Source: Paenibacillus sp. FSL W8-0426 (GTDB lineage Bacteria > Bacillota > Bacilli > Paenibacillales > Paenibacillaceae). Taken from it: DNA of 64,000 nucleotides. The stretch is from contig NZ_CP150203.1 in assembly GCF_037969725.1 (NCBI RefSeq), positions 946,001 to 1,010,000 on the forward strand, given 5' to 3'. Below the pieces are notes generated by a model. That model saw only the letters and a list, made by a program, of their open reading frames with translations. It did no database searches and was not told the DNA's origin. A program made the translations under genes and the position numbers. Below are positions 45,356 to 54,400 of this stretch, piece after piece; position 1 is the first letter of the stretch, and each line of letters opens with the position of its first letter.

Positions 45356-45381
45356 ACGGCCCTTTGCGTGGGCCGTTTTTC
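45356..45381 (+). terminator. intrinsic terminator of the telA operon
   Basis: ACGGCCC-tttgcgt-GGGCCGT is followed by TTTTTC. Confidence 0.85.
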
Positions 45382-45486
45382 ATTCCCACCCCATATACAA
45401 AATTACCCAAGGGGATTACAATGAATGAAGCTCCTGCAGGAGCGGAGCAGTCGACTTTTTTTACATCATGAGCTGGAGGAATACGA

Positions 45487-46248
45487 ATGAGGAGTTACAA
45501 GCTGTTTGCCCTGCTGGTGGGCATCTCCGTGGTTGTCAGCGGTTGTGGAGGGATTGAAATCACGATTAAGGAGGAAGGGGGCGGCACAAAGGCGGAAGAG
45601 GCCTCTCCGACGACGGTTCAGCAAGAGCCGATCAGCGGTGGGAAACAGCCCGAAGCAGTGCCTGAAACGACGGTTAAGCTGGCAGACGACAATGCGGCCA
45701 AGCCGAAGGAAGCAGATTCCGGAAACGTAGAGAAACCAAAGGAAGAAGCAAGCTATGCCGTAGAGGAAACGTCGGCCGAGCAGAGCATCGACTATATGAA
45801 GCCGACCTCTTCGGAAATCAATATGCGCGTAGCGCCGAGCATTCACGGACGTTCGGTAAAAGTGCTGTACAAAGACGAGGAAGTTGTATATTTGCATCGC
45901 AAAAATTACGATCCGACGGATGGCCGCACCTGGTATCAGGTAAGCACTGCCGACGGAAGCATCGGCTGGGTGAGCAGCAAAGTCGTCATGCAATCGGATG
46001 GCCGTTATTACGAAGGCGACACATCGGTATGGAACGAGGCAGAGTATTTGACCGTAACGGTGGCGCATGCCAATATGCGCGAAGTGCCTTCGATCAACGG
46101 GGCTGCCGTAGCCGTCGTGGACAAGGGTGACCGTTTGGAACATTGGGGCGGCTCGGTGTATGATCCGACGGATGGACGCACTTGGTACGAAGTATGGACA
46201 AGCGGCGGGAAGTACGGATGGATCAGCGGCAAAGTCATCGACCGGTAG
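45487..46248 (+). CDS. SH3-domain lipoprotein
   Basis: This 253-residue secreted lipoprotein has a signal peptide with lipobox VVSGC (lipidated Cys at about residue 20), a low-complexity acidic linker (about 25-110) and two bacterial SH3 domains (about 110-170, INMRVAPSIHGRSVKVLYKDE; and about 185-253, ANMREVPSINGAAVAVVDKGD), each ending in a near-identical YDPTDGRTWY motif. Bacterial SH3 modules bind peptidoglycan or peptides. GGAGG is 7 nt before the ATG. Confidence 0.87.
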   Translation: MRSYKLFALLVGISVVVSGCGGIEITIKEEGGGTKAEEASPTTVQQEPISGGKQPEAVPETTVKLADDNAAKPKEADSGNVEKPKEEASYAVEETSAEQSIDYMKPTSSEINMRVAPSIHGRSVKVLYKDEEVVYLHRKNYDPTDGRTWYQVSTADGSIGWVSSKVVMQSDGRYYEGDTSVWNEAEYLTVTVAHANMREVPSINGAAVAVVDKGDRLEHWGGSVYDPTDGRTWYEVWTSGGKYGWISGKVIDR

Positions 46249-46280
46249 GAAACCGACATTACATATTATAGAAGCTACGG

Positions 46281-46322
46281 ACGGTTGAGCAGAGCATACT
46301 CTGCCTCAACCGTTTTTGTTTT
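46281..46322 (+). terminator. intrinsic terminator of the SH3 lipoprotein gene
   Basis: ACGGTTGAGCAGAG pairs with CTCTGCCTCAACCGT (one bulge), followed by TTTTTG. Confidence 0.9.
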
Positions 46323-46363
46323 GGATGTACAAGTTGGAGGAGCTGCAAGAAAGAAATGCACGG

Positions 46364-46942
46364 TTAAGCTTCAGGGGACTTCATGTGTATAATTTTGAAC
46401 AGCTCGTTTGCCATGTATTCGGGCGTGTGCCTGAAATCCTGGCGAATCCATTCAAGGATCATGCCGAAGATGGCATGCGACTGATAACTGGCCAGCAGTT
46501 CATGATTGATGTGATCCGGGAAAATGTCGTTGAGATCCTGCAGGGCAAGATCGCGCAGCACATTGCAGATCATCTCTTGAAAATGGGATGAAGCATCCGA
46601 TTTCACGACAAGGGTATAGAAGGGCGCATGTTGGTGAACATGCTTAAAGATGGTGATGGCCGAAGACGGCATGGCATGGACTTGAAAGGCATCTTTGTCC
46701 CGATACGGCTCGCGAAAGGAAGTGACCAGATCCTGAACGACATCCTCGATCAGTTCGTTGAACAGATCCTCCTTATACTGATAATGTCTGTAGAAGGTGC
46801 CGCGATTCAGGTCCGCGAGCTGCACGATGTCCGTAATGGAAATTTCCTTGAAAGGTTTCTTTTGCATCAGAGCGATCAAGGCGTCCTTGAGGGCGGCCTT
46901 CGATTTTTTGATTCGGCGGTCCTGTGCCGGGAGATCAGACAT
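46364..46942 (-). CDS. TetR-family transcriptional regulator
   Basis: The start at 46942 (MSDLPAQDRRIKKSKAALKD) follows AAAGGAG with 8-nt spacing. The HTH (FKEISITDIVQLADLNRGTFYRHYQYKEDLF) is typical of the TetR/DhaS-like group with a TetR_C_8-like C-terminal domain (HAIFGMILEWIRQDFRHTPEYMA). It is divergent from the SDR gene; a 26-bp palindrome at 47074 in the gap is a likely operator for both. Confidence 0.87.
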   Translation of the reverse strand: MSDLPAQDRRIKKSKAALKDALIALMQKKPFKEISITDIVQLADLNRGTFYRHYQYKEDLFNELIEDVVQDLVTSFREPYRDKDAFQVHAMPSSAITIFKHVHQHAPFYTLVVKSDASSHFQEMICNVLRDLALQDLNDIFPDHINHELLASYQSHAIFGMILEWIRQDFRHTPEYMANELFKIIHMKSPEA

Positions 46943-47073
46943 AGTGCATGCTCCTTTCAACCGTTTTTTTGACGAAAAAGTACAATATGGGCACCATATG
47001 TTCGATAACGTACATTCCGGCCCTCGTTTACTGATTGAATGGCTTAGCCATGACTTATTATACTAAAGACAAG

Positions 47074-47099
47074 AGTTAATGAACATTTGTTTGTTAACT
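47074..47099. promoter_or_regulatory. candidate TetR operator palindrome
   Basis: A 26-bp imperfect palindrome has arms AGTTAA-nn-AACA and TGTT-nn-TTAACT. It lies between the TetR and SDR genes, 33 bp upstream of the SDR start, where binding would occlude transcription. Confidence 0.6.
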
Positions 47100-47131
47100 T
47101 TATGTAAACGAATACAGGGAGGAAGATCCAT

Positions 47132-47890
47132 ATGAGACTTGAACATAAAGTAGCGGTAGTTACTGGCGCAGGCTCGGGCATGGGCAAAGCGATTGCGACA
47201 TTGTATGCGCAGGAAGGCGCCAAAGTGGTCGTGTCGGATATCAATGAAGGCACTGCTCAAGCGGTGGTTGACGATATCAAGGCGAGCGGCGGCGAAGCGA
47301 TCGTGGTTGTAGCCAACGTAGCGCAGGAAGACGACATCCAGAGGCTGATCGATACCGCGGTGAGCACGTACGGTACGGTGGACATTCTGGTTAACAATGC
47401 GGGCATCATGGACGGCATGGAGCCAGCCGGGGAAATCACCGACGAGCAGTGGGATCGCGTCTTCGCGATCAACACAACCAGCGTAATGCGCGCAACGCGC
47501 AAAGTGCTGCCGATTTTCCTGGAGAAACAAAAAGGAGTGATCGTTAACGTCGCATCCGCAGGCGGGCTGTTTGGCGGTCGTGCAGGCGCGGCTTATACGG
47601 CTTCCAAACACGCGGTGGTCGGTTTTACGAAAAATACGGGATACATGTACGCTCCCCAAGGCATTCGCTGCAATGCGATTGCACCGGGCGGCGTAGAAAC
47701 GAATATCAGCGCTTCGATGAAAAGCTTCAGCCCGTTCGGCGGAGGCCGCCAGCAGCTCGGCATGGCCATCAACCCGCGCTTGGGCAAGAGCGAAGAAATC
47801 GCGCAGGTGGCTTTGTTCCTCGGATCGGACGAATCCAGCTTCGTGAACGGCACCGTGGTCACTGCGGACGCAGGATGGACTTCGTATTAA
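47132..47890 (+). CDS. short-chain dehydrogenase/reductase
   Basis: This 252-residue classical SDR has the cofactor loop TGAGSGMGKAIA, the NNAG motif (LVNNAGIMDG), the catalytic Ser/Tyr/Lys set (VASAGG, YTASKHAVVGFTKN) and a C-terminus FVNGTVVTADAGWTSY. Asp in VSDINEG suggests NAD preference. GGAGG lies upstream. The divergent TetR regulator and the operator between them suggest induction by a small lipophilic compound. The substrate is unknown. Confidence 0.88.
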   Translation: MRLEHKVAVVTGAGSGMGKAIATLYAQEGAKVVVSDINEGTAQAVVDDIKASGGEAIVVVANVAQEDDIQRLIDTAVSTYGTVDILVNNAGIMDGMEPAGEITDEQWDRVFAINTTSVMRATRKVLPIFLEKQKGVIVNVASAGGLFGGRAGAAYTASKHAVVGFTKNTGYMYAPQGIRCNAIAPGGVETNISASMKSFSPFGGGRQQLGMAINPRLGKSEEIAQVALFLGSDESSFVNGTVVTADAGWTSY

Positions 47891-48013
47891 GTTTTGGTTG
47901 GGCAAGGGCTGTTTCGCGTAAATGCGCACAGGCTGTGCCGGTGATGGATTAGCTCATGGTGCTGGTGACTGAACAGGCTGCATAACGGATGATTGAATAA
48001 CCTGTATGTTAGA

Positions 48014-48067
48014 ACGAAGCGACTTCCGCCGACGGGTTTGCAATTGGCGGGAGCGCTTCTTTTTTGT
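48014..48067 (+). terminator. intrinsic terminator of the SDR gene
   Basis: GAAGCGACTTCCGCC pairs with GGCGGGAGCGCTTC (imperfect), followed by TTTTTT. Confidence 0.75.
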
Positions 48068-48268
48068 GCGATGAAGCTGGCTGCAGCGTGTTAAAGCAAG
48101 CTGCCGATGATCTAACGAACATAGCGCACTTTATTCGGGCATGTATGAGGCTATTCCCCGGCTAACGAACATGAGCAGTCTTATTCGGGTGAAGATCGCC
48201 GGCAGAAGCACGTTTTTGATCCAATAACGTGCCTCATGCTCTTCTGTCAATAAAGTGGACACTCTCGT

Positions 48269-49102
48269 TTATGAGGTTTTTTGGTAATACTGTTGCTCGA
48301 ATTCCCAAGGAGACAGGTAACCCAGTGTACTGTGTGAGCGTTTGCGATTATAAAAGAATTCCAAGTAGCGATATAGTGTTTCATAGGCTTCTGCCTTCGT
48401 TTTAAATCTAGGGATGCGATAGATCAGTTCTCGCTTCAATGTGCTGTGAAAGGCTTCAATACAAGCATTGTCATAGCAGTTTCCAGGCCTGCTCATACTC
48501 GCTTTCATCCCATACTGTTCCAACTTGCGTCGATACTCCTTGGAAGCATATTGTGCTCCACGATCAGAGTGGTGGATGAGCCCTTTTGCTGGCTTTTTCG
48601 CAGTATAGGCCTGGTTTAATGCATCCATGACGAGATCAGTGGTCATGCGGTCGCTCAGCTTCCAACCTACAATTTGCTTGGTATACAGGTCCAAAATGCT
48701 GGCTAAATACAGTCTGCCCTGACGGCATGGGATATAGGTGATGTCTGCGACCCATTTTTCGGCCGGTTTTGAAGCTGAAAAGTCTTGCTGGAGCTCATTA
48801 GGCGCTACCGGAAACGTATGTCTGGAATCCGTTGTACACACTTTAAACTTAAGCGAAACACAGGAACGAAGTCCGTTTTCGCGCATGATGAAGCCGACCG
48901 TACGCTCCGATACGACCCAACCTTCTTTTAAAAGTTCATTGCGAATACGAGGACTACCATACCTCGAATCCGAGTCATGATAGTGCCACAAAATTCGATT
49001 CGTAAGGCGTTTCCTCCGCTGATCTCGGTTGGATGGTGCAGCCAAACGCCATTTGTAGTAGCCACTCCGAGACACTTGCAAGACCTTGCACATCTTCTCC
49101 AC
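48269..49102 (-). CDS. IS3-family transposase OrfB (DDE integrase domain)
   Basis: This is the catalytic subunit. The HTH_21 segment (CKVLQVSRSGYYKWR) is followed by an rve integrase core with the complete DDE triad: KWVADITYIP, IHHSDRGAQYAS, and DNACIEAFHSTLKREL. In the active product this frame is fused to OrfA by -1 frameshifting; the frame is open upstream of the first ATG (ELRFQFIEEYRSDFRVEKM), as expected. The C-terminus is RKRSHSTLGYLSPWEFEQQY, typical for the family. Confidence 0.92.
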   Translation of the reverse strand: MEKMCKVLQVSRSGYYKWRLAAPSNRDQRRKRLTNRILWHYHDSDSRYGSPRIRNELLKEGWVVSERTVGFIMRENGLRSCVSLKFKVCTTDSRHTFPVAPNELQQDFSASKPAEKWVADITYIPCRQGRLYLASILDLYTKQIVGWKLSDRMTTDLVMDALNQAYTAKKPAKGLIHHSDRGAQYASKEYRRKLEQYGMKASMSRPGNCYDNACIEAFHSTLKRELIYRIPRFKTKAEAYETLYRYLEFFYNRKRSHSTLGYLSPWEFEQQYYQKTS

Positions 49103-49140
49103 TCGAAAGTCGGAGCGATACTCTTCGATGAATTGGAACC

Positions 49141-49459
49141 TCAGTTCTTTTCCTTGCTGAAGATGTGCAGCGCCTTTTTTAGGATAGCCAGTTCTTCTTT
49201 GAGATCTTCAATTTCACGGTCTTTCCGGCGTTGTTCTGCTTCATTTGCTCGGAGTGTTTGTTCGAGATTTCGGATCTTTTCAGGATGGTTGACGTTTTCC
49301 TGATCGAATTGCCGGTACTTAGTCATCCATTGACTCAGCGTACTTTTAGGAATATTTAAATCTTCCGCTACATCGGATAGCGTCTTTGTTTGCTCCTGAA
49401 TGTACTTTACCGTTTGTTTCTTAAATTCTTCATTGTAACGTTGCCGTTGTTCTCCCATG
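49141..49459 (-). CDS. IS3-family transposase OrfA (HTH protein)
   Basis: The start at 49459 (MGEQRQRYNEEFKKQTVKYI) is preferred; the ORF runs 20 codons further upstream into the IS terminus. It has the HTH_Tnp_1 domain (TLSDVAEDLNIPKSTLSQWMTKY) and a leucine-zipper-like tail (IRNLEQTLRANEAEQRRKDREIEDL) that mediates oligomerisation. The slippery A6G at 49174-49180 in its last codons (CTA AAA AAG) allows a -1 shift into OrfB. Confidence 0.9.
49174..49180 (-). other. programmed -1 frameshift site
   Basis: A AAA AAG in the OrfA frame; a -1 slip continues KKGAAHLQQGKELRF into OrfB. Confidence 0.75.
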
Positions 49460-49734
49460 CCGTGGACACCTCTTCTTTCGTTAGGTCTATTATTTCTGTT
49501 CCTTAACGATGTGTCCACTTTTTATTCTAGCTGCATCAGGTTCATTACATTTTCAAACATGCAAAATGGTCTCCGATACCGTGTCTGAGGTTCGTTACAG
49601 TTTCACCCTGAGAGAATTCAAGCTTGCGTAACGCACACCTGTGACAAATAACGGGCTTCAGTTTCCTCCCAGCACCATTCTTGCTGTTTTGTATGGCGCC
49701 ATTCATTTCGCTCCATGTTGAAACGACGCCAACG

Positions 49735-49765
49735 AAAAACCCGCCTGCATGCAGACGGGTTTTTC
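49735..49765. terminator. terminator of the 198-aa secreted protein gene
   Basis: AAAACCCG / CGGGTTTTT flank a CTGCATGCAG palindrome. On the minus strand it follows the stop at 49784. Confidence 0.82.
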
Positions 49766-49783
49766 CATTCAGTCCTGTATGGA

Positions 49784-50380
49784 TTACAGATCGAATCCCA
49801 ATTTGTTGGCATATTTGATGAATTCCTGGTTGGATTGCTCGATCAGTTTGGCACCTGCGGCCAATTTGTCGTTGCCTTGTTTCAATTGGGTGCTGTTCAC
49901 TTTCGTTTTGGAAACGGACTGTTTGAACAACTGATATGCTTCAAGCTGCGTGTAGCTGCCTTTGACCAGTTTGGCATGGATTTTTTGCAGCTCGGCGTTC
50001 TTCGGTTTGATCAATTTCAGCTTGGACACATACTTTGTATAGTTAGGAATGGCCGTATTGTTCAACTTGAGGAAAATGGATTTGCGGTTGGCCGACGTAA
50101 TGGTCATTCCGCCTTTGAAGGAATTGAACGCTCTTTCCTCGTATACGGCAGCCGCTTCCAATTGATCGATATAGTCGAGCAGGTCGGCTTCGTCCGCCGT
50201 AAATTCAGGTTCATCTACAGAAGTATCTTCCCCTGCGGGATCCTCAGTCACTGCGCTGTTCTCATCGTAGTATACAGGAGTGGTGTCGCTTGCTGCAGAA
50301 ACGGAAGCTCCGGTTGGAAGCACTGCGCCGCCCAGCAAAGCAAAGCTCATCATCAAAGAAAGCAACCAAGATTTTTTCAC
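49784..50380 (-). CDS. secreted hypothetical protein, 198 aa
   Basis: It starts with GTG after AAGGGGAATT and has a clear signal peptide (KKSWLLSLMMSFALLGGAVL, cleavage near SVSAAS). An acidic linker (about 35-65) precedes a helical domain (FTADEADLLDYIDQLEAAAVYEERAFNSF to LIEQSNQEFIKYANKLGFDL). No family is recognised. The mature protein is small, soluble and probably released or wall associated. It is a monocistronic unit with its own terminator. Confidence 0.75.
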   Translation of the reverse strand: MKKSWLLSLMMSFALLGGAVLPTGASVSAASDTTPVYYDENSAVTEDPAGEDTSVDEPEFTADEADLLDYIDQLEAAAVYEERAFNSFKGGMTITSANRKSIFLKLNNTAIPNYTKYVSKLKLIKPKNAELQKIHAKLVKGSYTQLEAYQLFKQSVSKTKVNSTQLKQGNDKLAAGAKLIEQSNQEFIKYANKLGFDL

Positions 50381-50669
50381 GATTGTAATTCCCCTTATCT
50401 ATATATGTGATTATTTTCTATTACATAAACTAACATGAGATCACAAAATATGACAGGAATTGATTGCCAATAGCCTTCATAAATTTTCCTTGTTTACGGT
50501 ATAAATACGAATCCGAATGCCTTGCAATGATGAGAAGGAGGGCGGAAACCGGAATTATTAGGTATAAGGTTGGGCAAATATATTGATTTATGAACATCCG
50601 TTCCCGATCAGAATGATGAAATTAGTCCCAAAATCTTCGCTTTATATGAAAAAAGCACTGATTTTCCAT

Positions 50670-51149
50670 TTACGTGAGTTCTTTTATATACCAGGCATCG
50701 CATGCATTATGCTCGGACTCCTCCAAGCCTTGCTCCAAAGGTCGGAAATCGTACTTCACGTACAGGGCGTTCGCCGCCTCCAGTTTGTCGAAGGTTTCCA
50801 GATAGCAGTAACGGTAATGCGCTGCGGCAAAGTCCAATGCAACGTTCATCAGTTGTTTGGACAGCCCTTTGCCTTGGGCTTGAGGAGAGAGGTACAGCTT
50901 CTGCAGTTCGCAAATTTCTGGATTTTGGCCGAACGGGCCGATGCCGACGCCGCCTGTGACCTCGCCCTGATCCGTAACGAGCACCCAATATTTGGCCAGC
51001 GGGATTCGTTCGTAATATTGTGCCAGGCTGCCAAGCTGTGGGTCAAAATAGGCGGTTCCGGGCATGTTCAATCCGAAGGATTCCAGCGAACGTTTGATGA
51101 TCTGCTCCATGGCCCGGTTATCTTGTTCTTCAATCTCGCGTATGTGCAT
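50670..51149 (-). CDS. GNAT N-acetyltransferase
   Basis: The start at 51149 (MHIREIEEQDNRAMEQIIKRSLE) follows GAGGGATGAAACG; the ORF runs 34 codons further upstream without family similarity. The 159-residue protein carries the CoA loop LQKLYLSPQAQGKGLSKQLMNVALDFA and the end LETFDKLEAANALYVKYDFRPLEQ. The family is clear, the substrate unknown. Confidence 0.84.
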   Translation of the reverse strand: MHIREIEEQDNRAMEQIIKRSLESFGLNMPGTAYFDPQLGSLAQYYERIPLAKYWVLVTDQGEVTGGVGIGPFGQNPEICELQKLYLSPQAQGKGLSKQLMNVALDFAAAHYRYCYLETFDKLEAANALYVKYDFRPLEQGLEESEHNACDAWYIKELT

Positions 51150-51412
51150 CGTTTCATCCCTCGCATCTGTTGTAATCATGGCCAAGTGCATGTGTCTGTG
51201 CGGCTTCATGTTTAAGGATTTTATTCTACTGCCGGCCATCCCCTCAGTCAATCGCGGAGGGGAGATTTACAGCTTTTCGTGATTCAATGCACTATTGTCA
51301 AAAAAACTTTGTTTATTGCCCCTACAAAGTTCGTTCTAGTGGTATAATCGGTACGAGCAGCAAGATTTCCGAACATGGAATGGTTCATTCTCGGTGCAGT
51401 AAAAGTATATTT

Positions 51413-51428
51413 ATGTAAACGTAACCAT
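51413..51428 (+). promoter_or_regulatory. cre-like catabolite repression site
   Basis: ATGTAAACGTAACCAT matches WTGNAANCGNWWNCAW, 29 bp upstream of the GH2 gene. A CcpA operator here would fit carbon-source repression of a glycosidase. A TATAAT lies at 51343. Confidence 0.5.
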
Positions 51429-51456
51429 AACAACTTCAGGGAAGTGAGAATTCACG

Positions 51457-54400
51457 ATGAACCAAAGAACCCTTTTTAATGATGGATGGCAATTCGCCAA
51501 AAGCAGCTTGGCAGTCACGGAGCCGGCAGGACTGGCATTCGAGCAGGTAGAGCTTCCGCACGACTGGCTGATTTACGATTCGCAAAATCTGTATGAGGAC
51601 AGCATCGGCTGGTACCGCAAAACGTTCCAACACAAAGATGAAGGGAAGCAATTGCTGCTTTGCTTTGACGGGGTGTATATGGATTCTTCCGTATATGTGA
51701 ACGAACAGCTTGTGGGAGAATGGAAATACGGTTATTCCGCGTTTGAGCATGAAATCACAGAGGCGCTTGTGGAGGGCGACAACGAAATTGTCGTCAAAGT
51801 CGTTCATCAGAGCCCGAACAGCCGCTGGTACTCCGGTGCGGGCATTTACCGCAACGTCTGGTTGAAAACGCGTGACCGCAACCATATCGAGAGCCACGGC
51901 ATTTATGTCTCGATCCGCAAACAGGAAGAAGACTGGCGCGTCGAAGTCGACACGGACGTGAACCTGCATCAGGATGCGGAGCTGACGCATACGATTATGA
52001 GGGATGGACAGGTCGTGGCGACAAGCAGCGCAGCCATCTTCGTTCAAGCCGGGGAGGCGGGAGCACGGAAAAATGAGCAGCAGCTGACCGTAGAGCAGCC
52101 CGAGCTGTGGAGCACGGAGCAGCCTAACTTGTATCAACTCGTGACGGAGCTGCGTTTGACGGGTAACGGCAATGATGGCCATTTGATCGAATCGATCACG
52201 CAAAACATCGGCTTCCGCGAAATTTCGATGGACCCGAACGACGGTTTCCGCCTGAACGGCGTCAAAATGAAAATGAACGGCGTGTGCGAGCACCACGATC
52301 TCGGCGCGCTGGGCGCGGCATTCAACCTGACGGCATTGCGTCGCAGATTCAAGCTGCTGCAGGAGATGGGCGTCAACGCGATCCGCACCTCCCATAACAT
52401 GCCTGCCAAGGAATTCATGGATCTGGCGGACGAGACGGGCATGCTCGTGGTGTCCGAGGCGTTCGACATGTGGGAACGGGCGAAGACGCCGTACGACTAT
52501 GCGAGATTTTTCCCGGAATGGGCGCATGCCGACGTGAAAAGCTGGGTGACTCGCGACCGTAACCATCCAAGCTTGGTGATGTGGAGCATCGGTAACGAAA
52601 TTTACGATACGCATGCCGACGAGCGCGGGCAGGAAGTCACCCGCATGCTGATGGACTACGTGCTGGAATTCGATCCGAAGCAGAACGCGGGCGTAACGAT
52701 CGGTTCCAACTACATGCCATGGGAAAACGCGCAGAAATGCGCCGATATCGTGAAGCTGGCCGGCTACAACTATGCCGAGAAATATTATGACCAGCATCAT
52801 GCCGAGCATCCGGACTGGATCATTTACGGCAGCGAAACGGCCTCGGTCGTGCAAAGCCGCGGGGTCTATCATTTCCCGTTCGAGCAATCGATCCTTGCCG
52901 ACGATGACGAGCAGTGCTCCGCGCTTGGCAACAGCACGACGAGCTGGGGGGCGAAATCGCCGGAGTTCTGCATTTTGGCCGAACGCGATACGCCGTATTC
53001 CCTTGGACAGTTCCTGTGGACCGGATTCGATTATATCGGGGAGCCGACGCCGTACCATACGAAAAACTCGTATTTCGGCCAGCTCGACACGGCAACGTTC
53101 CCGAAAGATTCCTACTATATTTATCAGTCCGCCTGGACGGATTACAAAAAAAGCCCGATGGTTCATCTGCTCCCGTATTGGGACTTCAACCCCGGGCAAA
53201 TCATCGACGTACGCGTAGCAAGCAATGCGCCGAAGGTCGAGCTGCAATTGAACGGCCGCTCCATCGGCACGTTCGATATCGACCATGCGCACGGCAAACA
53301 ACTGGTCGGCTGGTGGAAAGTGCCTTACGAGGAAGGCGAACTGAAAGCGATCGCTTATGACGAGCAAGGCAACGTCATTGCGACGGACGTACAGCGCTCA
53401 TTCAAGGATGCCGCCAGCATTCGGCTGCAAGCGGATAAAACCGAGTTGACCGCAGACGGCACGGACCTGATCTTCGTCGAGATCGGGGCGGACGATGCCG
53501 CAGGCCATCCGGTGCAGAACGCGAACAACCGCGTGAACGTGAACGTGACCGGCGCTGGCCGCCTGCTCGGTCTGGACAACGGCGACAGCACGGATTACGA
53601 CCAGTACAAGGGCCTCAGCCGCAGATTGTTCAGCGGCAAGCTGATGGCGATCATCGGCGCGACGAACGAGGAAGGCCCGATCCGCATCGAGGTAACATCC
53701 GAAGGACTGGAGAGCGCCGTGGCCGAATTCACCGCGATTGCGGGGCCGGAAGCAGCAGATGGCGATGTACAACGCTCGGCGTCTGCTTCGACTTTGACGA
53801 GCAACCAGGAGTATCCTGTCGTTACGGGCGCAGCCCGAGAAATTCCTTTGCGCAAAATCGAGATCATCAGCCAAGCCGGACAACAATTCGATCCTTCGAC
53901 GCAGGAGATGGTGGTCCAAGCGAAGCTGTATCCGGAGAACACGTCCTACCGCGATATCGAGTGGGCGGTCGTCAACGATGCAGGCATTGAATCCAACATT
54001 GCGCGAGTCGAAGCGAACGGACTGGAAGTGAAGGTGTTTGCCCTCGGTGACGGCGAGTTCAGACTGCGGGCAACGAGCAGCAACGGCACAGACAAAACGA
54101 AGCTGATCTCCCAGCTGGAATTCAAAGCAGCGGGACTAGGAACGGCATATAAAGATCCGTACGGCTTTATCTCGGGCGGTTTATACGACGATACGAAGGG
54201 CGAAGTCGGCAACGGCAACGAACGCGGCGTGGCGACGAGCCGTGATGGCGAGACGCACGTATGCTTCCGCAACATCGATTTCGGCGCTTATGGTTCGGAT
54301 ACGATCACGATTCCGATTTTTGCGCTGTCGAGCGAGGAGTATTTCCTGCAAATCTGGGAAGGCATGCCAGGCGAGGAAGGCAGCGAGCTGCTGGCCGATG

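Larger units (their letters stand above)
48237..49535 (-). mobile_element. IS3-family insertion sequence, 1299 bp
   Basis: The ends share TGC at the tip and AATAAA(aa)GTGGACAC inside (left 48237-48262, right complement 49511-49535). A 3-bp target duplication TCA flanks it (48234-48236, 49536-49538), as expected for many IS3-family elements. It encodes OrfA and OrfB with a frameshift signal. It appears intact and recently inserted. Confidence 0.9.
48112..49598. repeat. 185-bp dispersed inverted element, copy 3, split by an IS
   Basis: Direct units have GAAC at 48117 and 48167. The first inverted unit starts at 48222 (CAATAACGTGCCTCA), is cut at 48236 and resumes at 49539 (GGTTCATTAC). The second inverted unit has GGTTC at 49589. 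Removing the IS and one TCA restores the 50/70/50 spacing. Confidence 0.8.

Noticed and set aside
49618..49812. 64-codon minus-strand ORF beside the IS
   Set aside because: It spans the terminator and the end of the secreted-protein gene and has no ribosome binding site.
51436..53367. 643-codon antisense frame opposite the GH2 gene
   Set aside because: Shadow frame; the plus strand has both GH2 catalytic glutamates.
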